NCBI RefSeq assembly: GCF_002368095.1
Contig: NZ_AP018227.1
Location: 3,089,821-3,153,820, forward strand
Source of the DNA: Calothrix parasitica NIES-267
Lineage (GTDB): Bacteria > Cyanobacteriota > Cyanobacteriia > Cyanobacteriales > Nostocaceae
Length of the DNA: 64,000 nt
Direction: 5' to 3'
Shown here: in pieces, positions 54,112 through 63,654 of the stretch
How positions within the stretch are numbered: position 1 is the first letter of the stretch
How the letters are laid out: the number at the start of each line of letters is the position of its first letter
Notes under the pieces: generated by a model
Told to the model about the DNA's origin: nothing
What the model saw: the letters and a program-made list of their open reading frames with translations, nothing else
Databases searched by the model: none
Translations under genes and position numbers: made by a program

Positions 54112-57090
54112 TCAAATTTTCGCTTTTATTTGCTCGATTTGCTGATTGTAATTAGCTAGGTGGTGTTGCAAGTCTTTCCAAGTTGTAGCTTCTAAACTAG
54201 GTAATACGATGTGGGCTTTACCGACTCGCTCTTTGGGTCCTAGTCCTACTACTTTCATTCCTGCTGCTAGTCCTGCTTGTATTCCTGCTGTTGCGTCTTC
54301 TACGACGATGCAGTTTTGTGGGGATACTCCCAATTGCTCGGCTGCGAACAGGAACAAATCTGGTGCTGGTTTGGATTTCTCTACACTATACCCGTCGGCG
54401 ATCGCCATAAATTTGTTTGCGATTCCTAAGCGTTCGATGACGGTACGAGCGTTTTTACTAGCGGAACCCAAAGCTATTTTAATTCCTGCTGCTTGCAGTT
54501 GTTCTAATAAGTCAGCGACTCCAGGAAGCAAATCTTTTTCGGTGATGCTTTGCATCATTTCTACGTAATATCTATTTTTACGCTCCATCATGTCCTGAAT
54601 CTGTTCTTCAGTAGCAGGACGACCGTTCAAGATTCCCATCAAGGATTCTCTTCGGGGAACACCTCGTAATTGTTCATTAGCTTCTCTATCGAAGGGAATT
54701 CCTTCTTCGTCAGCTAGTTTCTTCCAAGCTTGATAATGGAATTCGGAAGTATCGGTGATTACTCCGTCTAGGTCGAAGATAATTCCCTCGATGGAAGTAG
54801 AAGAATCAGCAGCAGAAGTTTGAGAAGAAGTAGAAATTACAGGAGTGGAAGCAGCGGGGATAACTTCAATTTCTTGATTGTCATCCGTTTGAGAAGCACG
54901 TAAATCAACTTGATACCATTGATTCTGCCATTGCAAGCGGAATTTTAGACGCTTCCAGTGTGAGGGAAGATTGGGACGAGCGGTAATAATTCCATTTTCT
55001 GAAATTCTAATTCCCGCGAATCCAAAGACTACAGCTTGCCATACTCCACCAGAACTTGCTGCGTGAATTCCCTGATTTGCGTTGCTGCGAACGTTATCTA
55101 AATCTACTAGTGCAGCACGCATAAAGTGAGTGTATGCTTCTTCTGGCTGATTGAGGTCGCAAGCAATAATGGCATTGATTGCGGGGCCTAACGATGAACC
55201 ATAAACGTGGTCGGTGCGGGGCGTATAATAATCCCAATTCGCGACAATGGTTTCTAAATCGAAACGGTCGCGCATCATGTAAAACAGCATCAGTACATCT
55301 GGCTGTTTAAGAATCTGTCTGGCTTGAGTTTCTTCAACTCCCAGAATACCCTGCATTGATTTACAACGGGGTTCGTAATCGTCGAAGTTGACGGATTCTA
55401 AATCGTAGAATCCATCAAATTGCTCGATTAAACCGGTCTCCGAATCTTGATTTAAGTAAATATTGTCAGCAATAAAAGCAAAGTTTTCTAACTTCTGTGG
55501 ATTTATATTTAGCTTCACTGCTAACTGTGTTGCTTTTTCAGGATAATTATTGGTCAACCATGCCCATAATTTACTTACAGTATTTAAATGCCACTGCACC
55601 ATGACATTAGTAAAGGCATTGTTATCAACCTGCTCGTGATTTTCATCGGGGCCGATAACGTTAAGAATGTCATAACTCTGACGCTGTTCGTTCCAGGAAA
55701 CGCGACTTTCCCAGAAGGTAGCAGTATCTAAAATCATTTCTGCGCCATAATCGCACATCCATTGATTATCGCCGGTATTCTTCCAATAGTTCCAGCTAGC
55801 GTAAGCAATATCTGCATTAATGTGAATTTCCAGATCCCCGCACCAAATGCGAACTAATTTTCCATTGGGGTCGGGAACCCATTTAGGAGTTACTTCGTCC
55901 CCGGTGGTGGCGCTTTCCCAGGCAAACATTGCTCCTTTGTACCCTAAATTTTCAGCCTTACGTCTTGCTCCCGGTAGGGTGTGATAGCGGTAGTTCAATA
56001 GATTGCGAGCTAATGCTGGTTGAGTAAAAGTGAGTAAGGGAAGGATAAAGATTTCTGTATCCCAAAAGATATGTCCGCGATACTCAAAGCCAGAAAGAGT
56101 TTTGGGAGGAATGCTGACTTTATCGTCGTTACGCGGTGTCGCAGCTAAGATTTGAAAGATATTGTAACGAACGCTTTGCTGGGCTTTTTCATCACCTTCA
56201 ATAATCACATCACTATCAAGCCATACCCGTTCCCATGCTGCAATGTGAGTTGCCAACAAAGTGCTGTAGCTGGGTGCTTCCACCAAGTCAATTAAAGCGA
56301 TTTCTGCGGGAGTTGATGTTTCTCGTGAAGTGTAAATAGTGACTATCTTTTCAACTCTAACGGTTTCTCCGGGTTTGATTTCAAAGCTTTTAGTTAGTTC
56401 GGAACCACATTCAAATTCACGAGCAAAGTTATCAGCTTCGTTTTCTATCACCAACTTTGCAGCCATGCTCAACTCAATTTGAGAGTGCAAAGTTTTACCG
56501 TGAAGCCAAATTATTTTATCAGTACCACCTTCTTTAACAGTCTCCCAATGCTCGATTCCTAGAGTATGGGGTTCAGCCTGAAAACCAGCGGTGACTTCAA
56601 CTTCACCCGTATAATCTAAAGAAGTAACTTCGCAATGAATCGCCACAAAATGCTGGTTCGCTAAAGATACAAACCGTTCAAAATGAAACTCTAAAGTATG
56701 TCCTGACGGAGATTTCCAACGGACATCGCGGCTTAAAATACCCAAACGCATGTCTAATTGACGCTTGTATTCGAGTATCTCACCGCTATCCATCCGAAAA
56801 GTTTCTCCAGCCACCTTGATAGTCAAAGGTAACCAATTCGGACAATTGACGATTTCCGTCCCAGCGATAGCGACATCATCGTAAACCCCATTAACAATGG
56901 TTCCCGAATGCTCGTGGGTATATCCTTCCTCAAAACTACCCCGCACTCCCAAATAACCATTAGCAAGAGTAAAAACTGTTTCTTTATGATGTAACTCGTT
57001 GCGATTAAAGCTTGTTTCTATAACTTTCCAGCCTTTTTCATCATTTAGCTGTTGGGATTGTTGGGAATTATTAATTGATAAACTTAACAT
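54112..57090 (-). CDS. GH65 disaccharide phosphorylase fused to beta-phosphoglucomutase
   Basis: A 992-residue bifunctional enzyme. Residues about 1-745 are a GH65 phosphorylase (N-terminal beta-sandwich, (alpha/alpha)6 barrel, C-terminal jelly roll); catalytic acid E483 lies in GPDENHEQVDNNAF, and phosphate/sugar-contact blocks such as ARRKAENLGYKGAMFAWES are present. After a Ser/Thr linker (about 746-766), residues 767-985 are a HAD-fold beta-phosphoglucomutase with D773xD775 (FDLDGVITDT). Phosphorolysis of an alpha-glucobiose (trehalose, maltose or kojibiose) gives beta-glucose-1-phosphate, which the second domain turns into glucose-6-phosphate. Which disaccharide is used cannot be read by eye. 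Confidence 0.9.
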   Translation of the reverse strand: MLSLSINNSQQSQQLNDEKGWKVIETSFNRNELHHKETVFTLANGYLGVRGSFEEGYTHEHSGTIVNGVYDDVAIAGTEIVNCPNWLPLTIKVAGETFRMDSGEILEYKRQLDMRLGILSRDVRWKSPSGHTLEFHFERFVSLANQHFVAIHCEVTSLDYTGEVEVTAGFQAEPHTLGIEHWETVKEGGTDKIIWLHGKTLHSQIELSMAAKLVIENEADNFAREFECGSELTKSFEIKPGETVRVEKIVTIYTSRETSTPAEIALIDLVEAPSYSTLLATHIAAWERVWLDSDVIIEGDEKAQQSVRYNIFQILAATPRNDDKVSIPPKTLSGFEYRGHIFWDTEIFILPLLTFTQPALARNLLNYRYHTLPGARRKAENLGYKGAMFAWESATTGDEVTPKWVPDPNGKLVRIWCGDLEIHINADIAYASWNYWKNTGDNQWMCDYGAEMILDTATFWESRVSWNEQRQSYDILNVIGPDENHEQVDNNAFTNVMVQWHLNTVSKLWAWLTNNYPEKATQLAVKLNINPQKLENFAFIADNIYLNQDSETGLIEQFDGFYDLESVNFDDYEPRCKSMQGILGVEETQARQILKQPDVLMLFYMMRDRFDLETIVANWDYYTPRTDHVYGSSLGPAINAIIACDLNQPEEAYTHFMRAALVDLDNVRSNANQGIHAASSGGVWQAVVFGFAGIRISENGIITARPNLPSHWKRLKFRLQWQNQWYQVDLRASQTDDNQEIEVIPAASTPVISTSSQTSAADSSTSIEGIIFDLDGVITDTSEFHYQAWKKLADEEGIPFDREANEQLRGVPRRESLMGILNGRPATEEQIQDMMERKNRYYVEMMQSITEKDLLPGVADLLEQLQAAGIKIALGSASKNARTVIERLGIANKFMAIADGYSVEKSKPAPDLFLFAAEQLGVSPQNCIVVEDATAGIQAGLAAGMKVVGLGPKERVGKAHIVLPSLEATTWKDLQHHLANYNQQIEQIKAKI

Positions 57091-57910
57091 TATTTATATA
57101 ACCTCGCTGCCTTTTGTACTGTGATGGGATGTGGTTGGATTACTTGGAAATATTTGCGACTGAAGCAGTTTTGGATTTTGGATTTAATACAATGCGGGAT
57201 TTTTATTCTTTAGCTTCAACTAAGCCATAAATCTAAAACTGTAAATCCCCAGATTCTCGAGTCCCCAGATTTATCTATATCTATATCTATGGAGACAATC
57301 CAAAACCCACTGACGATTGATTCCCCGTATTTCGGTCGTCATTTCATTTGAACGCAGCAAAATGCTTAGAAGCGGCATTCAAGATAAAGCTTTTTCTTGG
57401 AAATTTCCTCTTGGGGGAAACCACGCCAGTTCCTACAACGGTCGTGTTCCTCCCTCCGGATATCTCCTTCGGAGACGCTACGAAGACCGCTAGTTTGGGG
57501 GACGGAAACCGACACCCCCAACTAATCTCACCCTCCGGGTTCGTTAGTTGTTAATGGGGGAAACCCCCAAGACCACACTAACTCACCGCAACGGACTGGC
57601 TCCCCAAGACCGCAATTTCCGCTAACAGCAATTCCCTCTATAGATAGATTTGCTTAAGAATTTGCCCTTTAACCAGGAAATGCAAGAAAAGATAATAATT
57701 GACACATATAGTAACAAAACGTACAAAACTACACGTTTTAGAAACAATCTGTCATATTTTTCCAGTATTCAGATTAAGTAACCGGATTTTTTCTCAGTAA
57801 GCCTTAAAGTATTTGTGAGCCATACTTATGAGTACTTTTGGCTTTGTTCAATAAAAAACTTTATTTACTGACAAATACTATTTATCTATTGTCTATTAAT
57901 TAGGAACAAA
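57091..57910. other. repeat-rich intergenic region
   Basis: About 820 bases with a mosaic repeat at 57405-57612: GGGGGAAACCACGCCAGTT, a GTTTGGGGGACGGAAACCG palindrome (57492-57520), GATATCTCCTTCGGAGACGC, and CACTAACTCACCGCAACGG. These are related to the 37- and 50-kb repeats. A short frame at 57348-57554 is an artefact of it. The remainder is AT-rich and presumably the promoter of the next gene. Confidence 0.7.
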
Positions 57911-58738
57911 ATGTATAAAGAAGTAACCAAACTCCGAAAAATATGGACTCTAAGTATTGCGCTTAACTTGACCTTTACCTGTATGGGGTATCCAGCAAAA
58001 GCGATACCAGCCAACTGCGGCTTTCTACCAATATTAAAAGCCTCTGGAGTAAAAGTCTACTACAAAAATCAAAAAAGTAGTCAGAAAGAATTTGTTACTG
58101 AAATTCAAACAACCAGAGCGAAAATAGAAAATTTAACTGGAACTATTTTCAAGGTACCTGCGAGTCGAGTAAGTAAAAAAACACTTTCTCAATTTTGGCG
58201 AGATGCTATTAGTAAGAATAAATCAAATAGACAAGCCAGAGTTGTAATCAACGGTACATTTTTTTCCACAAAACAAGACCCTACAGGAATTGCCTTTGGT
58301 TTGAAAGCCCGTGGTAATATCGTTACCTACGGTTACGGCATCGCAAATGAATATCCGGGAGAGATTCGCACATTTTCGTTCAATCCTCAAGCTGGTTTCG
58401 CCAGCATCCAATCTTATTCTACAGAATGGTTTCGGCGTTTTCCGGAAGTTATTGGAGCGCTCGACCCAAAAGCCAATAAAGCAGCGACAAAATACTTACC
58501 TAGAACCTTCGTTGGGGTAAGAGACGATAACGGCGATAATTTAAATGAAACAGTTATATTTTATTCGAGTAATTATGCTCGTCAAGTGGATGCTGAAAAT
58601 GCGTTGCAGTGTTTTGGTGCTAATAACAGCGCAATGTTGGATGGTGGTGGGAGTACCGGGATTATTATAGATGGGAAACCTTTGATAGATACTCCGAGAA
58701 AGATTCCTCATGCGATTGGGGTTTTTGAGGAGAGGTAG
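57911..58738 (+). CDS. secreted phosphodiester glycosidase-domain protein (NAGPA family)
   Basis: A 275-residue protein with a signal peptide (about 1-32, ending YPAKAIP). The NAGPA/DUF2233 domain spans about 60-270: ARVVINGTFFSTKQDPTGIAFGLKARG, PRTFVGVRDDNGDNL and the hallmark NALQCFGANNSAMLDGGGSTGIIIDGKPL. The mammalian relative uncovers mannose-6-phosphate; bacterial ones act on wall or exopolysaccharide diesters. A Cys pair could be oxidised in the periplasm. It is followed directly by octamer repeats. Confidence 0.87.
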   Translation: MYKEVTKLRKIWTLSIALNLTFTCMGYPAKAIPANCGFLPILKASGVKVYYKNQKSSQKEFVTEIQTTRAKIENLTGTIFKVPASRVSKKTLSQFWRDAISKNKSNRQARVVINGTFFSTKQDPTGIAFGLKARGNIVTYGYGIANEYPGEIRTFSFNPQAGFASIQSYSTEWFRRFPEVIGALDPKANKAATKYLPRTFVGVRDDNGDNLNETVIFYSSNYARQVDAENALQCFGANNSAMLDGGGSTGIIIDGKPLIDTPRKIPHAIGVFEER

Positions 58739-58782
58739 GGAATGGGGAGACAAGGGGATGGGGAGATAGGGGGATGGGGAGA
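58736..58782. repeat. GGGGAGA purine tandem repeat
   Basis: Degenerate GGGGATG/GGGAGATA units starting at the stop codon of the glycosidase gene. Confidence 0.8.
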
Positions 58783-58792
58783 AATGAAATTT

Positions 58793-58866
58793 TTGTAGGG
58801 TGCTGTGACGGTTACGATAACTTTTCGGTGTAACCAGATTATTTGAAATTACCGTCACGCACCAAT
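58793..58866. repeat. half copy of the RAYT-linked palindrome
   Basis: TTGTAGGGTGCTGTGACGGT ... ACCGTCACGCACCAATT: the left hairpin of the 12-14 kb double-palindromes, 44 kb from the RAYT gene. Confidence 0.88.
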
Positions 58867-58894
58867 TGACTTAATCGCTCTCACTCTGTAAGAG

Positions 58895-58931
58895 TGGAGC
58901 TACTACTACAAAGCCCACCTGCGTGGGCTAA
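58895..58931. repeat. CCCACCTGCGTGGG palindrome
   Basis: TACTACTACAAAGCCCACC with the arm AGCCCACCTGCGTGGGCT; same family as 11762 and 53514. Confidence 0.75.
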
Positions 58932-58962
58932 TTTTGGTTGATTTTTATCTAAACTAAAGTAA

Positions 58963-59241
58963 TTATTCATCCTTGTTTTCATCATCTGAATATTTACTCG
59001 CATCTTTGGTAACTTTAAAAGTTAGTAAAACTATTCCGTTGATAATTCCTTGTGCTGCTTCAACTTTTTCTACTGGCACCTTTCCTGAATAGATTAATAG
59101 GACACTAGCGAAAGTAGTGATGATGCTTAGCTTAAGTAAATTGAATTTTAAATTGAAAATTGCACGCGCTTGTTGAAGATTTTCTTGATAGATACTGTTA
59201 GATTCTTGATTTTGTTTTGCGATTTTATTTTGATTTTTCAT
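58963..59241 (-). CDS. TRADD-N-associated membrane domain-like protein
   Basis: A 92-residue protein with a polar N-terminal helix (YQENLQQARAIFNLKFNLL), a transmembrane hairpin (about 38-55 and 66-80) joined by SGKVPVEKVEAAQGI, and a charged tail (KDASKYSDDENKDE). The pattern LQQAR..FN....LLxxGKVPxxxVxAAxG...KxxKDA is that of the cyanobacterial TRADD-N-associated two-helix domain described in predicted immune/apoptosis-like modules. The assignment is by eye. It is divergent from the HTH-STAND gene, 160 bases between starts. Confidence 0.6.
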   Translation of the reverse strand: MKNQNKIAKQNQESNSIYQENLQQARAIFNLKFNLLKLSIITTFASVLLIYSGKVPVEKVEAAQGIINGIVLLTFKVTKDASKYSDDENKDE

Positions 59242-59409
59242 ATCCCTTACCTGTGGAATTAATCTGATAATTTGATTAAATTCCCTCAGCAGTTGAGATA
59301 AAGGTTGAGCAGTAGTTGAGTTACGGACAACTTGTAGGTGATTTTGGGTGAGTTATTTGTGCTGGTATCAAAAATAGGTAAAATCTAAACAGTTTTTCGT
59401 TTGACAAGA

Positions 59410-60495
59410 ATGACGCGATCGCAAAAAGTATCTCCTGAATATCTGCCAAAAATAAATTCTGCATTGAAGCGTAATGGCTATCCCAGTAAGTCAAAATTTG
59501 CCGAACACGTAACACCATCATTATCTACGGTGAAAAACTTCTTCGCTGGGAAGCCGGTTGATTTTGAGAATTTCGTCGAAATTTGCGAAAAACTAAGCTT
59601 AAACTGGCAAGAAATATCAGATAAAGAAACATTACCAGCGAATACCAACTCACCCATCGAGGAAATATCACCCTTCATAACAGGTTCCCCCATTAAACAT
59701 CCGAGCAGATTTTTTGGACGACAAAAGGAACTCAAACGCTTATTTCAGATACTCAAACGTCATCCCTTACAAAACGCTGCAATTATCGGAAAACCACGCA
59801 TCGGTAAAACATCTTTGCTGCATTATTTGAAAAATATTACCGTTACACCCAAAGAAGAATTACGACAGCAACAAAAATCCGATTGGCTAAAACAACCAGA
59901 AATTTACAAGTGGATATTTGTAGATTTTCAAGATTCGCGGATGGCTAGTAGGGAAAATTTGTTAAACCATATTTTAGAAAACTTAAACTTGAAAATACCT
60001 ACACCATGCGACTTAGATAACTTTATGGATGTAGTCAGCGATAACTTGCAAAACCCTACCGTTATCTTGCTCGATGAAATTGGTGTTGGTTTACAACGCT
60101 GCGAAGAATTAGATGATGAATTTTGGGAAAGCTTGCGTTCTTTAGCAACCAATCATACCGGGGGAAACCTTGCATTTATCTTAGCTACTCACGAATCACC
60201 AACTGAATTAGCAAGAAGCACCGGACATAGTTCCCCGTTTTTTAATATTTTTGGTTATACAGCTTATTTAAAAGAATTTACAGAATTAGAAGCGCGGGAA
60301 TTAATGGCGAATTCACCGATAGCTTTTGCTGAAGAAGATGTGGAATGGATTTTACAGGAAAGTCATTGTTTACCGCTTTTATTACAAATTCTGTGTAGCG
60401 AGAGATTGTTTAGTTTAGAAGAAGGGGATGATGCAGAGGAATGGAAAGAAGAAGCGTTGTTGCAGATGGAGCGGTTTATTCATTTGTTGGAATAG
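59410..60495 (+). CDS. HTH-STAND (AAA-like) ATPase
   Basis: A 361-residue protein from ATG 59410 (an in-frame TTG at 59401 is less likely). Residues about 1-70 form an XRE-like helix-turn-helix (SPEYLPKINSALKRNGYPSKSKFAEHV.PSLSTVKNFFAGKPVDFENFVEICEKL) typical of cyanobacterial STAND proteins. The ATPase follows: RFFGRQKEL (about 103-111), Walker A GKPRIGKTS (about 127-135), Walker B VILLDE (about 218-223) and sensor FILATHE. It ends just after the ATPase lid, with no TPR/WD40 sensor or effector fused, so partners must be separate. A CATTGCGAG repeat begins three bases after the stop. Confidence 0.8.
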   Translation: MTRSQKVSPEYLPKINSALKRNGYPSKSKFAEHVTPSLSTVKNFFAGKPVDFENFVEICEKLSLNWQEISDKETLPANTNSPIEEISPFITGSPIKHPSRFFGRQKELKRLFQILKRHPLQNAAIIGKPRIGKTSLLHYLKNITVTPKEELRQQQKSDWLKQPEIYKWIFVDFQDSRMASRENLLNHILENLNLKIPTPCDLDNFMDVVSDNLQNPTVILLDEIGVGLQRCEELDDEFWESLRSLATNHTGGNLAFILATHESPTELARSTGHSSPFFNIFGYTAYLKEFTELEARELMANSPIAFAEEDVEWILQESHCLPLLLQILCSERLFSLEEGDDAEEWKEEALLQMERFIHLLE

Positions 60496-60497
60496 TT

Positions 60498-60655
60498 GTC
60501 ATTGCCAGGAACAAAGCACTCATCCGAAGGGTGTGGATCATCGCAAGGTTTTGGGATTGCTTCACTCCGCTGTCGCTCCGCTCGCAATGACTGCTCTCGT
60601 TGTCATTGCGAGCGGAGCGTTAGCGTAGCGTCTCTCGAAAAGAGATAGCAATCGC
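60498..60655. repeat. CATTGCGAG palindromic repeats, left of GIY-YIG gene
   Basis: Two or three units built on GTCATTGCGAG...GAAGCAATCGC, in alternating orientation (e.g. CGCTCGCAATGAC and GTCATTGCGAGCGGAGCG). They abut the STAND stop on one side and end about 50 bases from the nuclease frame on the other. Confidence 0.85.
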
Positions 60656-60704
60656 ATAAGATATAACGAAGAAACAACCCGGATTTCTCTCGCTTTTAAC
60701 AAAA

Positions 60705-60992
60705 ATTAATAAGCAATATTACATTTATATAATGACAAATCAATACAATAAAGTTCTTTATACAGGATTCACTAACGACTTACAAAGAAGAGTCAGCGAA
60801 CACAAATCAAAATTAATAGAAGGTTTTACAAAGAAATACAACATCACAAAATTAGTTTATTACGAAATCTATGAAGATTCTTACACCGCAATTAGTAGAG
60901 AAAAACAGATAAAAGCAGGTTCTAGACAAAAGAAGATTGATTTAGTTAATCAAATGAATCATCAATGGAAGGATTTGTCTAATGAATTATAA
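60705..60992 (+). CDS. GIY-YIG nuclease-family protein with a lost or non-standard start
   Basis: The GIY-YIG domain is a small homing-type nuclease fold. From the only ATG (60732) the protein has 86 residues but lacks the first strand. The in-frame codons before it read INKQYYIYIM, supplying the YIYI (GIY) half, followed by KVLYTGFTNDLQRRV (YIG half with the catalytic Arg), then YYEIYEDSYTAISREKQIK with the metal-binding Glu. A codon ATT at 60705 occupies the expected Met position. So either ATT starts translation or the gene is losing function. It is bracketed by CATTGCGAG palindromes, on the right only two bases from the stop. Confidence 0.7.
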   Translation: MNKQYYIYIMTNQYNKVLYTGFTNDLQRRVSEHKSKLIEGFTKKYNITKLVYYEIYEDSYTAISREKQIKAGSRQKKIDLVNQMNHQWKDLSNEL

Positions 60993-60994
60993 AT

Positions 60995-61128
60995 GTCATT
61001 GCGAGGAACGAAGCAATCCCAGAGTCTGTGAAAACCAAAGTTAAGGGATTGCTTCACTCCATTTCATTACGCTCGCAATGACGTTATAGTTCTTAATTGT
61101 CATTACGAGAAACAAAGCAATCGCTACG
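60995..61128. repeat. CATTGCGAG palindromic repeats, right of GIY-YIG gene
   Basis: GTCATTGCGAGGAACGAAGC ... GCTCGCAATGAC (60995-61082) is a complete inverted pair around a short spacer, then a single half unit GTCATTACGAGAAACAAAGC (61100-61124). Same family as 60498-60655 and 63921-63960. Confidence 0.88.
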
Positions 61129-61174
61129 AGCATATTATTTTCTTCATAACTTCCTAAAATATTCTGTCATCGCC

Positions 61175-61800
61175 ATGACAACCCAACCCGACTACTCCAA
61201 AATCTACACTCATGCACCAGAACAACATCCAAATTTAATCTTGGGTAGTCTGCAATTTCTATTTTGGGTATTTTTTCGTCCTACGGCTTTCAAAAATCAT
61301 CTTAAACGTATTCATCCGATACTTGATACAGATATCTCACTTATCACAGCACTAAAAAGAGAAAGTGACATCTTAGAAAATCCAGCATTGCGGAAATTTT
61401 TCGTTCAGGGTTTTTTCATATTACCTATTTTATTGGGTGTAATACTATGTGTAGCAATATACATTTACAATTGGGTGTTAGACGGCATAGTCGTCAGTTT
61501 AAGAGCAGAAGTTGCTTTAGTCTTAGCTTCTTGCCTGCTGCTTGGCCTACTTTATACGATAGGAAGCAATATAGTTTTTACTTTGATCTATGCCACCGTC
61601 TTACTCCTCTTAGCAAGAACACCGGTAGTAAGTTTATTTTTCATCATAGGAGTAATCATAGCTTCCTGGCGACCCAATATTTTTCATCCATTGCTAATTC
61701 CATGGAATTCCTTTCTGTACAGTTTAGAGCAAATAAGAACGAGTAGAAAGCTTAGTCTATTACGCTTTCACCCGGCTTTTTGGAACGAGCACTCAGAATC
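61175..61800 (+). pseudogene. 5' part of a large membrane-protein gene split by an IS4 element
   Basis: From ATG 61175 the frame encodes MTTQPDYSKIYTHAPEQHPN and a multi-helix membrane region (about 70-95, 105-150, 155-175), ending RFHPAFWNEHS at the insertion site. Beyond 61800 the frame enters the IS and stops at 61861. The other half resumes at 63674 in the same frame once the IS and one target duplication are removed. It lies on the strand of the STAND gene and may have been its membrane partner. Function unknown. Confidence 0.75.
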
Positions 61801-61834
61801 GAATGGCACTAAGAAAAGCCGAAACACTTGTGGT

Positions 61835-63202
61835 TTAAGCTGTTTGCAATTTAGTGCGTAATTCATGTCGTGATTTGGTCATTAAGGGATAAGCTTTTGG
61901 ACGACGTTTACGGACTCGTGGTTCACAACGCCCTGGGCGTTCAGGAACAGCTTTGTGAGCAATAATTTTAAGTAGAGTAGAATAAATTTGAAGACGTTTT
62001 TGGATAGAGCCAACTAACAATTGGGGAATAAAGTTATTGAAATGATGGCGAGTACCTTGCAATGACAAGCGCAACGGAGGAGTACCGTAAGTAGTACCTG
62101 AAGACCACATCAAACTACGAAGTAAATTGTAAGCAAGTAAATGAACATAAATTTATTTGCGTACCATAGAAGGGGTTTTGCATCGCAAAACATCCATTCC
62201 TAAAGTGGTTTTAAGATGTCTTAAATCTAGTTCTACATCCCAACGTTTACTGTAAAGTCCAATAATTTCTAAAGTTGAATAAGTTCTTTTATCTAATAAA
62301 GTAGTGATTAAACTGACTCTTTCTGTACGAAAACCAGGGATAAAAATGTAGTAGTAAATTTCGCGCACAGTTATGATTTGGGGAAGAGCATCAAATTCAT
62401 CTTTGCTTAATCCTTTGGGACATTTTTTAGGTTTATACCAAGTAACTAATTTGTCACAATCTCCTATAATTTTACCTTTATTCATAGATATTTTACGACT
62501 TTGATGCTTACGAAAGACAGCATCACAATCAAGTTTTTTGATAGCAAACAAATCGGCGTAAGCACAAAAAGCTCTATCTCCTAAAAGGATATCTAAAGGT
62601 TGAAGAAACTGATAAAGTTGGCGAGCAAGTTTGATATCATGGGTATTGAGAACATCAATGACTAAAGCAACAGCAGCACCTGTCGCTAAACTAAATAACA
62701 CACCAATTTTAGCAATTGGAAATCCACATTCAGGCTTTTGAGTTTTAGGCTGAGGATATTCTTTCTGGTTCTGTGCAGTGTCAGGCATGGAAACAGTTGA
62801 GCCGTCTATTACTTTGACATTTCGACCACACCATAAAGATTCTGTTGTTACTTTCTCTTCTAATTTTTTTGCAGCCTGACTAAAAAGTTTTTCTAGTAGC
62901 TTTTCTGATAATCTTGACCGTGCTTGACAGTAAGCACTCGTATCAGTTGAAGGAATTTCTACCCCTTCTCCTGTCAAATAAGCAATTATTTTACTCACGG
63001 TATTATGGCAACTTTTATCAGTATCTAAAACTTGAGATAAAAACGCCCATAATGTTATAAATGGGTCAAATAATCGTTTCTTATATTTTATTTTTAACTC
63101 CTCAATAGCTTGTTCAATTATGGAAGATGGTAACAGTTCTTTAAAAGGTAGTCCTAAACTTTGATTAAATTTATCCTTGAGGATTTTTACTCGCAGTGTC
63201 AC
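61835..63202 (-). pseudogene. IS4-family transposase with an in-frame stop codon
   Basis: A DDE transposase of the IS4 family. From 63202 it runs 349 codons to a TAA at 62153-62155: N-terminal region with FDPFITLWAFLSQVLDTDKSC, VKVIDGSTVSMPDT (first Asp), DILLGDRAFCAYAD (second Asp), and the family signature Y-x2-R-x3-E-x6-K in YSKRWDVELDLRHLK. After the stop the same frame continues IYVHLLAYNLLRSLMW and a 92-codon tail to 61835. The stop sits where KEIYVHLLAYN is expected (GAA to TAA). The catalytic core is before the stop, so residual activity is possible but unlikely. Confidence 0.85.
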
Positions 63203-63654
63203 AGTAGTAATAGTTAGATTTGCTTACTTGTTTCAACTAAAGTATTTCATGAGCGAGTAAGCTTTTTCTACTTACAACGAATTTTTTTTGCCCCCACGAG
63301 TGATCCAGCAACTGGGGAAGATTTGGCGGCGATAGCGGAGTGCCAGGTGGGGCACGACTATTTGACACTACCAACGCAAAATCTCTATGCCCCTACCTGG
63401 TACCGCCAAATCAGCGTAGCGGTTCCCCAGTTGCGCCGCTTTTTCTGACACAACCCTCGAAGCGTCATACTAATTACTTGTTGGCGATTAGCGGAGCTAA
63501 ACGCCCGAAGGGCGTAACGCACTAGTTTTCACCTTCATCATTTTGCTCCCCTACGATTGTGAGTGAGAATATGGCATCAAAAACAACTTCCTGAGCCATC
63601 CTTCCATTGTTAAATTGTTTTAAAAGCTATAGTTCTTATTCAGCATAGCTTGTA
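63203..63654. repeat. nested repeat inside the IS element
   Basis: 63308-63445 contains inverted arms AACTGGGGAAGATTTGGCGG / CCGCCAAATC..GGTTCCCCAGTT and GTGCCAGGTGGGGCA / TGCCCCTACCTGG, then CGCCCGAAGGGCG (63501-63513). These GC-rich palindromes resemble the dispersed mosaic repeats elsewhere in the window and make the IS longer than its transposase needs. A 61-codon frame here is an artefact. Confidence 0.6.

Noticed and set aside
57348-57554. 68-codon plus-strand frame
   Set aside because: Entirely inside the mosaic repeat at 57.4 kb.
63340-63525. 61-codon frame within the IS
   Set aside because: Lies in GC-rich nested palindromes upstream of the transposase and lacks any protein signature.
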